From Isoetes taiwanensis (lineage: Eukaryota; Streptophyta; Lycopodiopsida; Isoetales; Isoetaceae), in the NCBI GenBank assembly GCA_021234155.1, contig JAJEKV010000027.1, positions 1,387,109 to 1,451,108 of the forward strand: 64,000 nucleotides of DNA, read 5' to 3'. Below are positions 13,325 through 24,048 of this stretch, in pieces (the stretch's first letter is position 1; each line of letters opens with the position of its first letter). The translations under genes were made by a program, and so were the position numbers. The notes under the pieces are model-generated. The model was not told where the DNA came from. It ran no database searches and saw nothing but the letters and a program-made list of their open reading frames with translations.

Positions 13325-13328
13325 TTAA

Positions 13329-13728
13329 TTAATGTTAATGGTAGTTATATGTTGGTTGTTATATTAAAATAAATTTTGGGCCGCGGCTTTGGGAATTGTG
13401 TAGAGAATGATGAACAAAATAGAAAACCACTTTATACAAACCAAACCATAGGATGTGTTTCCAAACATGCAAGACATCCGAGGTGATTTCCATGGAGACG
13501 TCCTTACAACTGCTTTAGTCATGTTGATAGATTGGAATCAACCGTAAACCCTGCAACATGCTTCAAGAACAATGTTTGATCCAAACTTTCCCTTGTTGTA
13601 TAAAGTGCAAGAGGCCTTTCTGTTTGACCAAGTCAGAGGAGAACTGGAGCGGGAAGAAAAAGATTCCATGCTTGAAAATGAAATTCAAATATCGCATTAC
13701 CCCCTTTTTGAACATTAACTTGCCCATC
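13329..13728. other. unassigned stretch left of the Ty3 element
   Basis: Nothing recognisable. It ends with CCATC at 13,724-13,728, the left copy of the Ty3 target-site duplication. Confidence 0.5.
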
Positions 13729-15215
13729 TGTGACGTTCCAGCGTAACATACGATCTGAATACGTATATTATACTACCATGTCACACGTACATGTCATCAT
13801 GACAAGTACTTGAGAGCCGTAAAGGGTTGCACCTAGGGGGGCAACCTCGTATGTTGCGCATGTATATTAAACATATGCAATTAAAACCCCCTTGCCAAGT
13901 GGCAATACCCCATTTGGTCCCTTCTAACCTAACCCTAAAAGTTCACATATAAGGAACCAAAGGAGAAACCCTAAACCTTTCTCCTTTCGCATTTTGGGCT
14001 TCCCTGAGCCATTCTGGCTAAGGCAAGCTACCATTTCGCATTGCCAGGCACCGCCGAGCCGCCTTTGCACATTAGATTCATCAGGAGCGGCAGTCTTCAG
14101 CAAGAACGAAGGCATGGACGCAATCCGGGGAGCTGGAGCTAGCCAAGGATCAGGTAACTTGCGATTCTATTGTGCAAAGCCGCCTCTTAGCTCAAGCCTT
14201 GTAGATCCTAAGATCAACAGCTGTAACGAAAGAATCTAACCTTGTATGTTTAGGTAAGATATATTAGATCTTATTCAGTATTTTAGTTCTTTGATGTTGA
14301 TGATGTTCCATTCTATGCTCTCCTGTGTATGTGGGAAGGGGGGTAGAGAGCTTGAAACCTTCAGTAGCAGACGATCCTAGATAGCCTCATTAATTCCCAA
14401 ACAGGAGCCCGCCTAGTTGTGGGTGGCGGGGCTAGATCGGCGAAATAAGAGGGACTTGTCCCATTACTGATTGATCCCTCTGGTGTGTAAAGCCTACCAG
14501 GGATCTAAGCTGGCTAGGCTTAATGGTTTGCCACTGCGTGTGGGCAAGGCATGAGCTCGACACCCCTTGGGTGATGCGTCACCTTCAATGAGGTTCAAGT
14601 CGAATACGGGCAGTGGCCCTCTAGCCGCCTGTGATGGGCATGCGTGCCTCTGGAGGGGAGGTGACTCTCCTCCTGCCTCATTGGGACTGGGGAGATGCAA
14701 CCCAGCAATAGCCCTTTTGGCTATGCACCCGGCAGGCTACGGTCCAGTCCCAAGACTCTTCAACCTACTCTGTAAAGTGTCCATGGGAGGGGCGGATGGA
14801 GTGGACTACCCAACAGCCATGTTCTTATGCCAGCCTAATCCATTTGCCATGAATTCGGTCTGCATTGACATCTGGAGACCCAAAACGCCAGTCGATCCCC
14901 CATGAGTCTGAGCCTTGGGTAGGATCCCTCTATGTTGATGTTATTGATGTTGTTACACATGTTATGTTATGATGTATTCACCCTTCGAGGTGACTTCGTT
15001 GATGTATTGATGTCATGTGCTTATGTTTATTCACGCTTCCGCAGCTAGGACGGTCCCGAGGGAAGATGGGGCAAATGACCCATCCATTCTTCCTCACTGA
15101 TCCAGTGCTTGGGATTGGTGTCATGTGGATGGCCCCTGTCAGTTTGGCTGCCAGGGGGATGAACTCCGCCTTCTGATACGATGGGAGCATCGCAGAAGAA
15201 GTAGGGAACGTCACA
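13729..15215 (+). repeat. 5' LTR of the Ty3 element (1,487 bp)
   Basis: It begins TGTGACGTTCCAGC and ends GTAGGGAACGTCACA, so the ends are inverted repeats of each other. Relative to the 3' LTR it lacks about 37 bp near 14,194 and about 15 bp near 14,400, and it lacks the nested MITE. Other differences are scattered substitutions. Confidence 0.93.
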
Positions 15216-15234
15216 GTGGTATCAGAGCATGACC
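15216..15234 (+). promoter_or_regulatory. primer-binding site (initiator tRNA-Met)
   Basis: TGGTATCAGAGC follows the LTR after one base. This is the usual complement of the 3' end of plant initiator methionine tRNA used to prime minus-strand DNA synthesis. Confidence 0.92.
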
Positions 15235-15434
15235 TTGGTAGACCAAGATCGAGCACTGACCATTCCCTGTTAGAACTAACAGTAGACTTCCATCCTTGGG
15301 GATAGTAACCCAAGCATGAACCCCAAAAATTGGGAAAAAAATTTCCAATCCTTAGAGCAGCAAAGTAGAATAATTCTAAATTAGGATGAATTATGGAAAA
15401 TCCCTGAAATATTATGGCCAAAAAGGTGTGACCT

Positions 15435-15654
15435 CTCACAGAGTGCGCCCTAGGCATTTCCAAAACTTTTGAGAGTGCTTCTCGCACACTGTGTGAGTGG
15501 TGGACCCATGTTGACCTAGATAGATGCATAATTAGAGCAATCTGATAGCGCAGGGCAGCTTAAACCTTGAATTTGAGCTAGAACTGCATGTTATACAGAG
15601 TGCACCCTGGGCATTTCCAAAACTTTTGAAAGTGCTTCTTGCGCACTGTGTGAG
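15435..15654 (+). promoter_or_regulatory. paired stem-loops, leader block 1
   Basis: Two copies of a roughly 63-nt unit (15,435-15,497 and 15,592-15,654) pair CTCACAGAGTGCGC-type with GCGCACTGTGTGAG-type sequence around a conserved loop containing TTTCCAAAACTTTTG. A TATAAAT lies downstream at 15,766. They lie in the untranslated leader just after the PBS, where packaging or dimerisation signals are expected. Confidence 0.65.
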
Positions 15655-15849
15655 TGGTGGGCACTTTTTGCCTAAACAAACCTAATGTATTGATCCTACA
15701 GACACTAATGCCTTACAGAATGGTATGACATGAAATTGCAGGTCCAACCCCTAAAAACCCAGACCTATAAATCGACCATTAGGGTTCTTCATTTTCACTT
15801 TCAGCGTTGGGGAAAGTTTTTTTTCCATTAGGAAAATTTCCTACATGCC

Positions 15850-17280
15850 CTCCTATTAATCGGAATTACTTAATTCCATCCGGAAGCTCCCTGTGAAAAT
15901 TTATGAAACCGGAAACATATATACTAAAATATGAGCTAGTTGACAAATCTTGCTTCAGAAAGTGACAAAAATTTCAGCTTTAATATAAATGCACAAGGTT
16001 TTATCCATTGTATTAGAGAATGTTACAAATGTGTAATTGGAAAAGCAAAAATATCTCTACCATAGGGACGAATGAATACTCAATAACAAAGGGTTTCTAA
16101 GCAATAAAAACATTTGATCGATAGCAAATTCCAAGTACATATTCATCATCGTCTTACCAACTGACAAGTTCTCTTCCGCCAAGTTATCCTCCACCAAATA
16201 TATTCGTTCACGTGAGCATCCTGTAAAATGTGGTGATAATGTGCACTTGAATTCCAAGATTGTATGCTCATATTGAAATCAAAATCCTTCAAACCGCACT
16301 TAAATAACTTTTCTAGAAAATTATTGACACTAACCTTTCTCTTCTTTGCAAACAATGATTCTACAAATAGAACACCACATGAATCCTCATTCCTTAAATA
16401 TCTGAATTTATAAAGCCAATCATCTTGAAACTTTTCCATTGCTTTTGTTATCCTTTCTAATTCACCTACAATTTCCTTTCCATGCTCTTGAAAATCATCA
16501 TGTAAGTTAGTGTTTTGTTCACCTGATGTACCACATGGAGTGTTTGCTGGGACATTCTGCATGAAACATGGCATGTTGAATAATGTGACTTGTTTGCTTC
16601 GAATATTTTTCTTTGGCTCGGAAGCCATGCTGCATATATGCCAAGAATATATGTATAAGCATGTGATGTTAAATAACATTGAAAAATAAAGAGCTATGCA
16701 AAAACTTCAGAGAAAATACATGGAGTAGAATAGGAGAAATAATAGTTAAATAATAAGGAGTAGAATAAGAATCGTAACAAGGAGTAGAATAGAATAAATA
16801 GATGAGGAATCGTGAATAGCAATGTAATCTAAAGCTTTGCTTGGTAAATGGAAATGAAAAAGACATACCTGTTTTTATTTTGTGCTAGTTTGTATCATAC
16901 TTGTTCCTTCCTTCCCATCCATCCCATCTCATGCATGTCTCTTTCTTGCTCACATTCCGTCCTTTCTCTTTGACTTTTGCTTTGGTAAGGTAAGAGATGG
17001 AAATGGATAGGCAACGAAATATGTACACTTTTTTCCCTTTCTTGCATGTAGCAGACGAAATAAGAAGGAATGGAGACCCACTTTCTAAACCAACCGAAAG
17101 GGAAGCACCTTGCTCCAACGAATCTCACCAAGCTACATCCTCAAAAAAGGGAGAAAAAACTACGAGGGTAAACTCCGGCATCCAAAATTGCAGGCGGGAG
17201 TGTTCCGAAAATGATTGTTTTTTTGGCGGGATTGATTCCGCCTAAAATCCAGCATGGACGGTAAATTGTCCAAGTTGGAC
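15850..17280. other. intervening stretch with an antisense 160-codon ORF
   Basis: The minus frame from ATG at 16,628 to 16,146 starts MASEPKKNIRSKQ and is rich in charged residues (HGKEIVGELERITKAMEKF), with no family I recognise. It lies antisense to the Ty3 element and between its two similar leader blocks, so this stretch may be a nested insertion. No terminal repeats or target duplication were found to prove it. Confidence 0.35.
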
Positions 17281-17403
17281 GGTAGCAAATAGGAGTTCCG
17301 GGGAACTTCCCCAACGCAGTTCACTTTCCTTCTCCAGTTAGCTGCTCTCCGTCCAACAAGGCGATTTTTAGGCGCTTGGAAGGCGATCAACTTATTTCAA
17401 AAC

Positions 17404-18398
17404 ATGGCCCGCACCAAACAAACCGCTCGAATGGTACTACCAGATGACTATGTCAGCGCCCAAGTCCTCGCAGCTCAAGAGAAGGCCAGAGAGGCTCAGG
17501 AGCGAGCCAGACAAGAAGAAAACCCTGACACGAATCCTGATGGTGAGGAGGAGGATCAAGAGCAGTAGGACGAGGAGGAACACCCCCAAAACCCTGAAGA
17601 GCAGGAAAACCCTGAGAATCAGGGCGATGGAGGAGAGAAAGAGGATGACGAGGACGAAGCACTACCAGAGGAGCTGGTACGTAAGCTGAAGAAGATGGCG
17701 AAGAGGAAGAGAGCGGCAAAGAGAAAGAGGATTGAAGAGAAGCTGGAGCGGAAGAGATTACGGGAAGAGCGCCAAAAGTTGAGGGAAGACAAAGGGAAGG
17801 ATCCGGAGGTGCCCAAGAAACCCTGGCACAAGACAAAGTCCACACTCCAGCAAGGGGGTCAAGATAAGGAGCCGGAGCCCGACAAAGTCGCCATCATCGC
17901 CATCGCATTAATCGAATGACGAAGACGAGTCAAGGGTCCCTCGCCCAATAGAAGGCTCGGGACCTTCGAATGTGGATGCTGAGGAGGAGGAATCTGCAGC
18001 AGCAGCGCCCCCATACCCCAAGTGGCCAAAGCTGACAACAGATCCGAAGAAGGGCAGGCCGACACGAGAGTCCTATGTACTCAAGCATGAGCGAGAGTAC
18101 AGAAAGAAGTTGAAGGAGTACAATGAATACATGAAAATATATGAGGAGTACTCGAAGTACTATGAAGAACACAAGGTGACATACGTGGAGGGAGGAAGGC
18201 CATCCAAGAAGAACACGCTGAAGCCGCCCCCGGAGAGACCCACACCACCAAAGAAGCCGATGAAGAGAAAGGCGAACTCCTATTTTGCGAGAGCTGCTCG
18301 AGATCCGCATTTTTCGTGAGGAGCCACGGATCGCTGATACCAAGACTGCCTTAGCAAGATTGACCAAAGAAATCTTACAAGAGTTCGCAAAGACGTAA
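17404..18398 (+). pseudogene. Ty3 accessory ORF-A with histone H3 tail-like N terminus
   Basis: The ATG at 17,404 encodes MARTKQTARM. After Met removal the first eight residues equal histone H3 residues 1-8, and position 9 is Met instead of Lys. Then follow an Ala/Gln/Arg-rich helix, an acidic stretch (about residues 38-85), a strongly basic helix around KKMAKRKRAAKRKRIEEK, and, one frame over from about 17,882, a segment rich in Ser, acidic residues, Tyr and Lys (HEREYRKKLKEYNEYMK). The end (ELLEIRIFREEPR to TAA at 18,396) lies in the third frame. An in-frame TAG at 17,566, a TAA at about 17,909 and two frameshifts break it. Total length would be about 330 residues. It is not gag, which lies at 21.4 kb. 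The basic and acidic blocks suggest chromatin or nucleic-acid contact, which is inference. Confidence 0.7.
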
Positions 18399-18698
18399 GA
18401 GACTAATGCATCTATATGTTACCGTGTGAGAGGCGTAGAACAAAGACTAGTCCGGAAGATCAAGACTCTCTAGCACGTGCCCTCCATGCGAAGAGAGTAA
18501 CTCGTATGCCTAGGGATATGAAACTAGCTAGGTTTATTAAGAAGGAAGACTGTTAACTTATTGTAATTACAAGAACTTTTTATAAATATGTTTTGATCAT
18601 GTTAAAGTGCAAAATGGTAAGTAATAAGGTTGTATTAATGATATGTGCATTTGGAATTACCCAAATTGGACCAAAAGTCAGTGTTTTTGGCCCCACCC
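18399..18698. other. spacer between accessory ORF-A and leader block 2
   Basis: No coding sequence is recognised. Confidence 0.5.
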
Positions 18699-18964
18699 CT
18701 TACAAAGTGCACCAGGAGCAATTCCAAACTTTTTGAAAATGCCTCTCGTGCACTGTGTGAGTGGTCGACCACTGATCTCTGCCCAGACTTGGCCAAATGT
18801 AGAAAGTAAGGGCACAATCCGCCCTAATTGCCGAGATAGGTAGGATTCCACCCTTAGATTGTAAATTTTGAGCTATCTTGGACCCAAACAGGAGCCCACC
18901 CCTCACAGAGTGCGCCAGGACCACTTCCAAACTTTTTGAAAATGGCTCTCGCGCACTGTGTGAG
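18699..18964 (+). promoter_or_regulatory. paired stem-loops, leader block 2
   Basis: Two further copies of the same hairpin unit (18,699-18,761 and 18,902-18,964), the second with a near-perfect CTCACAGAGTGCGC / GCGCACTGTGTGAG stem and loop containing CCAAACTTTTTGAAAATG. A TATAAATAG follows at 19,132, about 110 bp before ORF-B. The arrangement mirrors leader block 1. Confidence 0.65.
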
Positions 18965-19241
18965 TGGTCAGACCAAAATGGACCTAACTCATCCCAACTA
19001 CCTCCAAATTAGATGAAATTTGTTGCAATAGAATATTAGGGTGCATTCTCTAACCTAGATTGCCTATGAATTGCATAGCAGCACCTCAAATTGATAGATA
19101 TCCCCAAACCCTAAAATTTTCCAAATTAGGGTATAAATAGGACCACAACCCTCATTTGCAACCTACTCTATTGCTCCTCACTCCAAGGCGCTCCCAGAGG
19201 CGCTTCCTTATCTGTTTGATAACCCCAGTAGCTCTAGCATC

Positions 19242-20787
19242 ATGGCAACCTCTGCATTCAGGCGATGGTACAATGCCACTGCTCATGTGGTCGGGTGAGT
19301 GACATCGAATTCGGTCTTTCTTGTTTTTTTCGAGGAAGGAGATCGATGTGGATGCCACCATCAATGCTACTCCTTACTACCAAGAGATCATGACTGAATT
19401 CCATGCCAAGATAGGGCCCTCGTTGGTAGAACTTCCCCCTTGCATAGGATACTTTGCACCTAGCATGGCCCTTCGTGCAGCTCTGCAGGACATTCCAAAG
19501 ATAGACAAGTATCTAGAAAATAAGGCTATCCGCATGCCCAATTACATGTCTGTAGCAGTAAATAGGAGGAGATATTTCTCCTACACTGCAGCTGTAGCTA
19601 TATTCTTGTCCCAAAGAGCCCAAACCCAGATAGGAGAACCCTCTGTTCAACCCCTAGAGCTTGAGCCCATGGCCATGGAAGCAGGCGAAGAGGAGCAGAT
19701 GCTTCTGGAGTACGAAGAGGCAGAGCAGGAGGAAGAGGAAGGACGTGGGTCTGACGTGGAAGACATCATCGACGTCGACCCCACACAAGAAAGGCAACAA
19801 GCAGAGGAAGACCTTCTGAGCTTTGAGGAGGGGTTAAGAGCAACAAGGACAGCTCCACCACTTGGGTTAGGCATCACCAGTCTAACCCCGGTCATCATTC
19901 AAAGGGAAGCATACCTGACACTACACGACATCAAGAACCTCCCCGAAAGTGTGAGGGGCGGGGTTACAGGGATAGACGAGCTCCTACACCTCCTATATGC
20001 GGCAGCAGAGCCTCGATGACTTCATCGATCGTGAGATCCGTGATTTCCCCATCAAGATAAGGGAGGCCCGGACGCACACCAGCCATCATCGGGACATAGA
20101 AGCCTCTACACCGCATTAGGCGGATGATGGCACAAAAGAGGAGTTACCCACGCAGGAAGAGTTCATAGCGCTCAAGGGCGGGTTGAAATCGAGGGAAAAC
20201 AACGAAGCATCTTACCCAAAGACCTGGCAAGAAAGCACTAGTTGGACAGGAGAGGGGCAATATCAACTTGACCTCTTCTAGGTCCATGTTTGGCGACTAT
20301 AGGGAGATGATAGCAGTACCGGTGGACGAATACTCCGGAAGACACAGGGCTGCAATCAGAACCGGAGAGGAGGCGGGGGAGGCAGGGCACGACAAAGCCC
20401 TCAGATTCTACTTGCCACTGCTCACTGATGGAAGGATAGCGGTCATACACTGCCAATTCAGCCCACGCGGAGAAAAAGGGGTCTTTATGCTGATTGCCCT
20501 CTTAGGATTCGGGACATGCCCGGATGGCCCCGAACATCGACCATGTCATCCTTGTCAAGAGGACAATAGCCTTAAGCATCTTCGACTTTGCGGTCCCCTA
20601 TAGGCGATAGGGCAGATTGGCCGTCACCGTGGCCTACACATCGGAGAAGAGGGTTGAAGACTTGGTGACCGCACTCCAAGGAGGCACGGCCATCAACATC
20701 CTTAGGAACTTGGGGCGAACAGTCGACACAGCCCAAGTGAAGAAATTCTTGGAGGACAACCCAGCTTATAGAAGATTCCAAGAATAG
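19242..20787 (+). pseudogene. Ty3 accessory ORF-B, unidentified acidic protein
   Basis: It starts at ATG 19,242 (MATSAFRRWYNATAHVVG), is interrupted at 19,296, then reads openly from about 19,335 to 20,019. It includes CIGYFAPSMALRAALQD, an acidic block with EEEQMLLEYEEAEQEEEE and DVEDIIDVDP, and REAYLTLHDIKNLPESVRGG. It continues through several frames (MFGDYREMIAVPVDEYSG; DGRIAVIHCQFSPRGEKG; GRLAVTVAYTSEKRVEDL; KKFLEDNPAYRRFQE) to TAG at 20,785. Original length would be roughly 500 residues. I do not recognise the family. It lies between the second leader block and gag, so it is probably an element-specific protein or a captured host gene. Confidence 0.55.
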
Positions 20788-20949
20788 AATTAAACTTTTT
20801 AACTCTCTACCTCTATCATTGAATGTAAAAATATTATATCTTATGAATATAAGTGATGGTATTACGCATGTTCTTTTGATATATTTTGTCCCCACAACTA
20901 TATCATCAAACAAACAAAGGCAATAACAAACAAAAAGCTAATCAACAGA

Positions 20950-21979
20950 GTGCAATCTAATGTGTGTGCAGCTAGAGCACCCAGGAATGTGCAACAAGAT
21001 AGACAACCTCTGGAAGAACAAACACCCGCAAGGCTATTTCAGCCAAGGAACCTATTCCAGGAGTTTGAGGCACCAACCCCAGAAGAAGAAATATCGCAGA
21101 TAAGGTCGGACATCCACGAAATAAGAGTCTTGCTTGAGGCGGCAGCCGATGGGGACCGATCGAGAATGTCCAACCACGAAACAGGCCAATCGACGAGCAG
21201 TCAAAGCAAAGAAGAGAAGCCGGAGAAGGAGATCACCCAGCACGGATTCCTCCAACTCTAGTTCCGACTCCGACTCCGACTCTGAATCGGAAGAGCAGGA
21301 GAACGATCAACAGGACCACCAGGAGGGTCCCAATTGTGAGAGGGGCAGAATGGAAGCCGACTATCAGAAGAAAGTCGATTCGGCACTTTAGAACAGTTCT
21401 CAGGAGACAACAGGTCTGGAATGAAAGCCGAAGCATGGTTGGATGAAATGAGGGAGTATGGGAATGCTTATAGCATGAAGGATAAGGACAAGGGCAGGGT
21501 AGCAACAGCCAACCTTAAGGGAGCAGCCAGGATTTGGTGGAAAGGCTATGCCAAAGCCCATGGGTTAAGCAGAGATAGCTGCAGATTCAAGAAATTCGCC
21601 AAAGCATTTAAGCGTTATTATGTGCCATATGTGCCATAAGTGCCATATGATGCAACAGTTCTACAGGTTGGAGCAGGGCAATAAGACAGTCCAGAAGTAC
21701 ACCGAAGAGTTCATGAGGCTGAGGCTCTATGTGCTGAAATTGAGTGAAAGACATGCAGTAGAGGGGTACATTGAAGGCTTGAACGAGGAGATCAGGAAGC
21801 TGGTGAGAGCAATAAACCCCAAGACAGTGTCAGAAGCAGAGTCCAAGGCAGTGAGCTTACAAGGAACAGGACCTCAAGGACCGAGGCAACAGTCTTATCA
21901 GGACAAGGGGAAAGCCACAGGAAGCTACAACCCAAGAGCAACAAGCCCAGCAGCCACCAGACCATCTTTTCCAAGATAG
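20950..21979 (+). pseudogene. Ty3 gag (capsid region), frameshifted
   Basis: An N-terminal helical segment (EEEISQIRSDIHEIRVLLEA) and an Arg/Ser-Asp-rich linker (KKRSRRRRSPSTDSSNSSSD) precede the capsid-like region: AWLDEMREYGNAYSMKDKDK, LKGAARIWWKGYAK, FKKFAKAFKRYYVP, then in another frame YRLEQGNKTVQKYTEEFMRL and [14 protein letters not shown]. This is the retrotransposon gag signature. Three tandem 9-nt units at 21,622-21,648, the second ending in TAA, coincide with the frame break. The usual CCHC zinc knuckle and the protease are absent: gag runs directly into the middle of RT at about 21,965. Confidence 0.82.
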
Positions 21980-23133
21980 ATTTGAGGTCAGGCTATCACC
22001 AGATCAGAATCAAGGAAGAGGACATCCATAAGACTGCATTCAGGACGAGATATGACCATTATGAGTTCACAGTGATGCCTTTTGGATTGTCCAATGCTCC
22101 AGCAACCTTCATGAGGCTCATGAATGATGTTTTCCGCGAATTCCTAGATGCATTCATCATAGTTTTCTTTGATAACATTCTAGTTTATAGCAAATCCTTA
22201 GAGGAGCATGCCCAGCACTTGAGGAAGGTACTTGAAAAGTTGAGGAGGCATCAGCTTTATGCGAAGCTATCCAAGTGTCACTTCGCGACAGAAAGAGTAG
22301 AGTACTTGGGGCATGTAATCATAGCAGAAGGGATCTCCACCGACCCTGCAAAGATTGAAGCGGTAATTGATTGGCCGGCGCCAAAGAACATCCATGAAGT
22401 GAGGAGCTTCCTCGGCTTAGCAGGGTATTATAGGAAGTTTGTTAAGAACTTTGCAAAGGTGGCAGCTCCATTGACGGACCTCACCAAAGCAGGAAAGATA
22501 AAAGATTGGGCGAGTCATTGGCAAAGGAAGGCCCATGCAACATTTGAGACGTTGAAGGAAGCTTTAACGACCGCGCTAGTCTTAGTCTTGCCGGATCCAA
22601 GCAAGGATAAGCTTGTGGCAACAGATGCTAGCAAGATAGCAACGGGAGCAGTCCTCATGCAGGAGGGAAGGGTAGTCGCATACGACTCCAAGAAGATGAA
22701 TGATGCAGAACAACGCTACCCGACTCATGACCAAGAGCTTTTGGCCATTGTGAGGGCCTTAAGAATCTGGAGACACTACTTGTTGGGAAGAAAGTTCCAA
22801 CTGGATACAGATCATCAAAGTCTCCAGTACATCTTCACGCAACCACTCCTGAACCTGAGGCAAAGGAGGTGGATGGAGTTTCTCGAAGAGTACGACTTCG
22901 AAATAGTCTACAAGCCCGGCAAGCTAAATGTAGTCACAGATGCGCTCTCTAGGAGGCCATTAAAGACAAGAATCTATTGCAATGCCATATCGACTCTCAC
23001 ATGTGAGTATATCAAGAGGATTGAAGAGACATTGCCATCAGAGGTGACTTTAAAGAAGTATGGGCAAGCCATATTGTTCACCAAAGAGATCTTTAGACTC
23101 CACGGCCATACCGAGGGAAATAATCTCGGATAG
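21960..23133 (+). pseudogene. Ty3 reverse transcriptase (partial) and RNase H
   Basis: The frame enters at [15 protein letters not shown], which is motif A, so the RT fingers are missing. [20 protein letters not shown] is motif B. The catalytic motif C reads FFDNILVYS, with Asn where the second catalytic Asp is expected. YLGHVI and [15 protein letters not shown] follow. RNase H shows [42 protein letters not shown] and VTDALSRRP, so its acidic residues appear intact. The frame ends at 23,133 after [12 protein letters not shown], where integrase sequence already begins. The Asn substitution alone should abolish polymerase activity. Confidence 0.88.
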
Positions 23134-23691
23134 AGACTCTAAATTTATGAGTGCATTCTGGCAGGATTTGCTTGCCACCATTCAGACGAAGCTCTCTATG
23201 AGCACAACATACCATCCGCAGACAGATGGTCGGACAGAGCGAACCAACCAAATCATTGAAGACATGCTAAGGAATTATGTGTGGAACAAACAGTCTAAGT
23301 GGGATGATTTCATCCACTTAGTGGAGTTCGCCTACAACAGCACCAAGCAGGAGTCATCCCAGATGTCTCCTTTCATGATTATTATGGGTATCAGTGTCTT
23401 ACACCAGATACATGGCACAACCCAGTGTCAAAAGTGGAAGTCTCCCAGCAGATGTTATCGGACATGCAGCAGCTAGTGGAGGAGGTAAGAGGATACCTGC
23501 TAGCAGCGAGAAGTAGGCAGAAAAGCATAGCCGATAAGCACAGAACGGTAAGGGAATTTCAGGTGGGAGACAATGTATGGTTGAAGATCAAAGTCAACCA
23601 GGCCAAGCTCCACATCGGCAACTGCAAGAAGCTTGCTCCAAGATGGGCTGGGCCATTTAGAATAACCAAAAGAGTAGGTAGCCAATCCTAA
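23105..23691 (+). pseudogene. Ty3 integrase, core remainder and C-terminal domain
   Basis: In the next frame [20 protein letters not shown] carries the second catalytic Asp, and TYHPQTDGRTERTNQIIEDM carries the catalytic Glu. WDDFIHLVEFAYNST is typical of Ty3 integrases. The HHCC zinc-binding domain and the first catalytic Asp are missing, deleted between RNase H and this point. From 23,425 another frame gives YLLAARSRQKSIADKHR, FQVGDNVWLK and LAPRWAGPFRI, the GPF/Y-like integrase C terminus, ending at TAA near 23,689. Confidence 0.85.
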
Positions 23692-24044
23692 AGTTGGACC
23701 TGCCAGCACATCTCAAAATCCATAGGGTCTTCCATGTAAGTCTCCTGAAGAGGCACACTCCTAATCCAGAGGAAGTATTGGAGACAACTGAGTTACTGGA
23801 AATGACGGACGACCAGCTTGAAATCGTCCCAGAGGTTCTTCTTGACAGGGCCTATAAGAAGACAAGAAGATCCCAATTTCTCCAATACCTAGTGAAATGG
23901 ACGCACTTACCTGTGGAAGATGCTACGTGGGTACTACAATCAAATTTAGAGAAGCAGCACCCCCAATTTTTGGAGCAATGCAAGGGTCGGCTCGTCACCG
24001 AAGTAGTCGGCACCGAACCGATAGGTGAGTGGAAGGTAGATTAA
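23692..24044 (+). pseudogene. Ty3 C-terminal chromodomain
   Basis: LPAHLKIHRVFHVSLLKRH is the usual linker after the GPF/Y module. The chromodomain follows as VPEVLLDRAYKKTRRSQF, LQYLVKWTHLPVEDATWV and the helix LEKQHPQFLEQCKG, ending at TAA 24,042-24,044. VKW-E-TWE-like spacing is that of chromovirus chromodomains, which direct integration to marked heterochromatin; MAGGY-type domains read H3K9 methylation. Two of the three aromatic cage positions are hard to assign here. Confidence 0.85.
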
Positions 24045-24048
24045 AAAG

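Noticed and set aside
13558-13746. 62-codon plus-strand ORF crossing the left LTR border
   Set aside because: It runs over the insertion junction and resembles nothing; it is a chance frame.
19295-19334. A 40-bp GT-AG intron in ORF-B
   Set aside because: Splice-like ends fit and would keep frame, but 40 bp is below the usual minimum for plant introns; a frameshift by decay is the simpler reading.
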